Source of the DNA: Fictibacillus arsenicus
GTDB lineage: Bacteria; Bacillota; Bacilli; Bacillales; Fictibacillaceae
Assembly (NCBI RefSeq): GCF_001999465.1
Contig: NZ_MQMF01000001.1
Location: 1,178,001-1,242,000 of the forward strand
Direction of reading: 5' to 3'
DNA length: 64,000 bases
This document shows positions 62,829 to 64,000 of this stretch, piece by piece. Position 1 is the stretch's first letter. The number at the start of each line of letters is the position of its first letter. Made by a program: the position numbers and the translations under genes. A model generated the notes under the pieces. The model did not search any database and was not told the origin of the DNA. It saw nothing but the letters and a program-made list of their open reading frames with translations.

Positions 62829-62868
62829 TAAAGACCCTGCTTCTCGTTACGGCAGGATCCTGGCCTTT
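62829..62868 (-). terminator. Possible terminator of the ger operon
   Basis: Minus strand AAAGGCCAGGATCCTGC ... GCAGGGTCTTT with mismatches, then ATTCATC; weak tail. Confidence 0.4.
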
Positions 62869-62879
62869 GTCCTTATCAA

Positions 62880-63965
62880 CTAAAGCCCATCCACAACACC
62901 GATCTCCAAAATCATCACATCCACTTTTACATTCACTTTCATATTTTTGTATTGCTGCTCCCATTTCTTTCCATCCCAGTTTCTTGTCCTGCTTCTTACT
63001 TGGTCGCCAAATGACAGGGGATCAATATTGGATCTTTGAAAATCTTTAATCATGGATACAGCTTCTTTGTGTACTTTATCTTTCATAAGTTTTTCGGCTT
63101 TAACTGCCGTCTTCGCTGTTACTTTTTCTCCTGTATATTCCCTGATATAACCTTTAATTTTTAAGTGAAGCGTAATTTCGGGAGTGGTGTGCATGTTCCT
63201 AACATGAAACTTCTTTTTTGTTTGAAGGCCCTGGATTGAAATATATTCCGTCTTTCCTTTCTCCTTTGTTCTTAATTTATATCCTGCATTTTTTATAGTT
63301 TCATGTAGTGCTTTAAAAACAAACATATATCGATAAGGCAGCGAACCAACCATCTGAGTTCCCTTAAATAATGCAAGTCCTTTAACATTGATCTTTTTAT
63401 CTTTAAGCTCAATTATGGGTAACACCGGATCCATTCCTCTTGTGTAATAAGAAGATAAAAACAAATGAAAATTATTTTTAGGGATTAATCCATTCTTTAT
63501 GTTATTGTTTATTTGTCTTTGAATATATGTTCCTGTGTCGTATTCCTTAAAAGATTCTCCTAGCAACTTTTTTACATTCCCGTCCACAACTGCTAAAAGT
63601 AGTCGTGTACCGATACTAGGATCTCGATGAATATAATCTATATAATCCTGTAAACCCACCTCGGCAAGCTTTTTACTATAGAGAGCCACTTCTATCTTTC
63701 CGTTCACAACGGGCTTCGGCGATTTTCGGTTAAGATTAACTAAGGATTCCTTGCTCAAATTATCTATGGACGATAACGTCTTGTTCGATATAGATTTATC
63801 AGGATTGATAACAGGCACGACTGCAGTAGTTTCGATTTTGTTCTTGCCTTTATAGTCAAACCCAACTGCAGTAGCAACGTCCAATTCATCCAGAATCTCT
63901 TTATCAACCCTTCCGGAATATCCTACGATGGCCATGACAATGACTGCTATAATAATCTTTTTCAT
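62880..63965 (-). CDS. GerC-type spore germination protein lacking its lipobox cysteine
   Basis: 361 aa Ger(x)C family subunit of a nutrient germinant receptor, normally a lipoprotein on the outer face of the spore inner membrane. Recognised by KEILDELDVATAVGFDYKGK, LAEVGLQDYIDYIHRDPSIG, GLALFKGTQMVGSLP (conserved in the third domain) and KEAVSMIKDFQRSNIDPLSF GDQVR. The signal peptide MKKIIIAVIVMAIVGY ends in Gly-Tyr where the family has Gly-Cys; the codon is TAT, one base from TGT. It would not be lipid-modified, so it is either non-functional, anchored by the uncleaved helix, or the sequence holds an error here. ATG with GTGAGGAAAAAAGT upstream. Confidence 0.85.
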   Translation of the reverse strand: MKKIIIAVIVMAIVGYSGRVDKEILDELDVATAVGFDYKGKNKIETTAVVPVINPDKSISNKTLSSIDNLSKESLVNLNRKSPKPVVNGKIEVALYSKKLAEVGLQDYIDYIHRDPSIGTRLLLAVVDGNVKKLLGESFKEYDTGTYIQRQINNNIKNGLIPKNNFHLFLSSYYTRGMDPVLPIIELKDKKINVKGLALFKGTQMVGSLPYRYMFVFKALHETIKNAGYKLRTKEKGKTEYISIQGLQTKKKFHVRNMHTTPEITLHLKIKGYIREYTGEKVTAKTAVKAEKLMKDKVHKEAVSMIKDFQRSNIDPLSFGDQVRSRTRNWDGKKWEQQYKNMKVNVKVDVMILEIGVVDGL

Positions 63966-64000
63966 ACTTTTTTCCTCACTTTACTCATGAGGTAATGAAG
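63962..64000 (-). CDS. 3' end of an upstream gene, possibly a GerB-type permease
   Basis: Thirteen codons LHYLMSKVRKKV-stop enter from the right edge, the TGA overlapping the gerC ATG (ATGA). In ger operons the B gene commonly precedes C with such an overlap, and a basic C-terminal tail fits. Too short for identification. Confidence 0.4.
   Translation of the reverse strand, partial: LHYLMSKVRKKV

Noticed and set aside
62782-62964. 60-aa frame at the 3' end of the ger gene
   Set aside because: Out-of-frame shadow over the GerC C terminus and its terminator.

Overview
This 64 kb window is chromosomal core sequence from an endospore-forming member of the Bacillaceae. The gene order upp-glyA-ywlG-rpiB-ywlE-mntP-ywlC-spoIIR-prmC-prfA and tdk-rpmE-rho-glpX-murA-tal-fba-spo0F-ywjG-pyrG-rpoE is that of Bacillus subtilis. 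Unlike B. subtilis it also carries a proton-pumping Complex I (nuo) operon. From memory that combination fits Fictibacillus or a near relative, but the genus is inferred, not shown. I saw no rRNA, tRNA, prophage, transposase gene or CRISPR array.

Layout. 1-9.1 kb: nuoA-B-C-D-H-I-J-K-L-M on the minus strand (M runs off the left edge), without nuoEFG, with a lysine/alanine-repeat extension on NuoC and a 0.6 kb repeat-filled gap between nuoH and nuoI. 9.2-9.9 kb: two small plus-strand genes, one a DUF1722 protein. 10.2-15.2 kb: glpP-glpF-glpK-glpD, with matching terminator-leaders in front of glpF and glpD. 16-23.4 kb: the ATP synthase operon atpZ-I-B-E-F-H-A-G-D-C. 23.6-28.6 kb: a DUF3889 lipoprotein, upp, an ECF sigma/anti-sigma pair inserted between upp and glyA, then glyA. 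28.8-33.9 kb: a lipoprotein and a gluconate cluster (gntK, gntP, divergent RpiR-type regulator, acetyltransferase). 34.1-44.3 kb: the ywlG to prfA block, with a four-PAS histidine kinase inserted. 44.4-49.9 kb: accessory genes (HxlR regulator, subtilisin, MOSC protein, CoA-disulfide reductase, spore lipoprotein). 50.3-62 kb: tdk to rpoE, with a CTP-responsive-looking pyrG leader. 62-64 kb: a CBO0543-type membrane protein and a GerC-type germination protein whose lipobox cysteine is lost.

The genes are mostly respiration and energy coupling (Complex I, ATP synthase, GlpD), carbon entry (glycerol, gluconate), central metabolism (FBPase, aldolase, transaldolase, ribose-5-P isomerase), nucleotide salvage and synthesis (upp, tdk, pyrG), translation (prfA, prmC, L31, tRNA t6A synthesis) and sporulation (kinase, spo0F, spoIIR, ger).

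The most striking unexplained signal is non-coding. Nine intergenic regions hold short arrays of a 10-14 bp core in different sequence families (cores like TAATTCCACGGTAA, TTCCACGCAG, AATCCAAAAGTTT, ACCGTACAAAAAT, and a looser TTATGAGCCT type). In eight of them the core recurs at a hand-counted step of exactly 21 bp (30 of 31 steps) with unrelated bases between. All nine lie just beyond the intrinsic terminator of a leftward gene. A second, separate family of about 130-210 bp imperfect-palindrome elements occurs eight times, only between genes.
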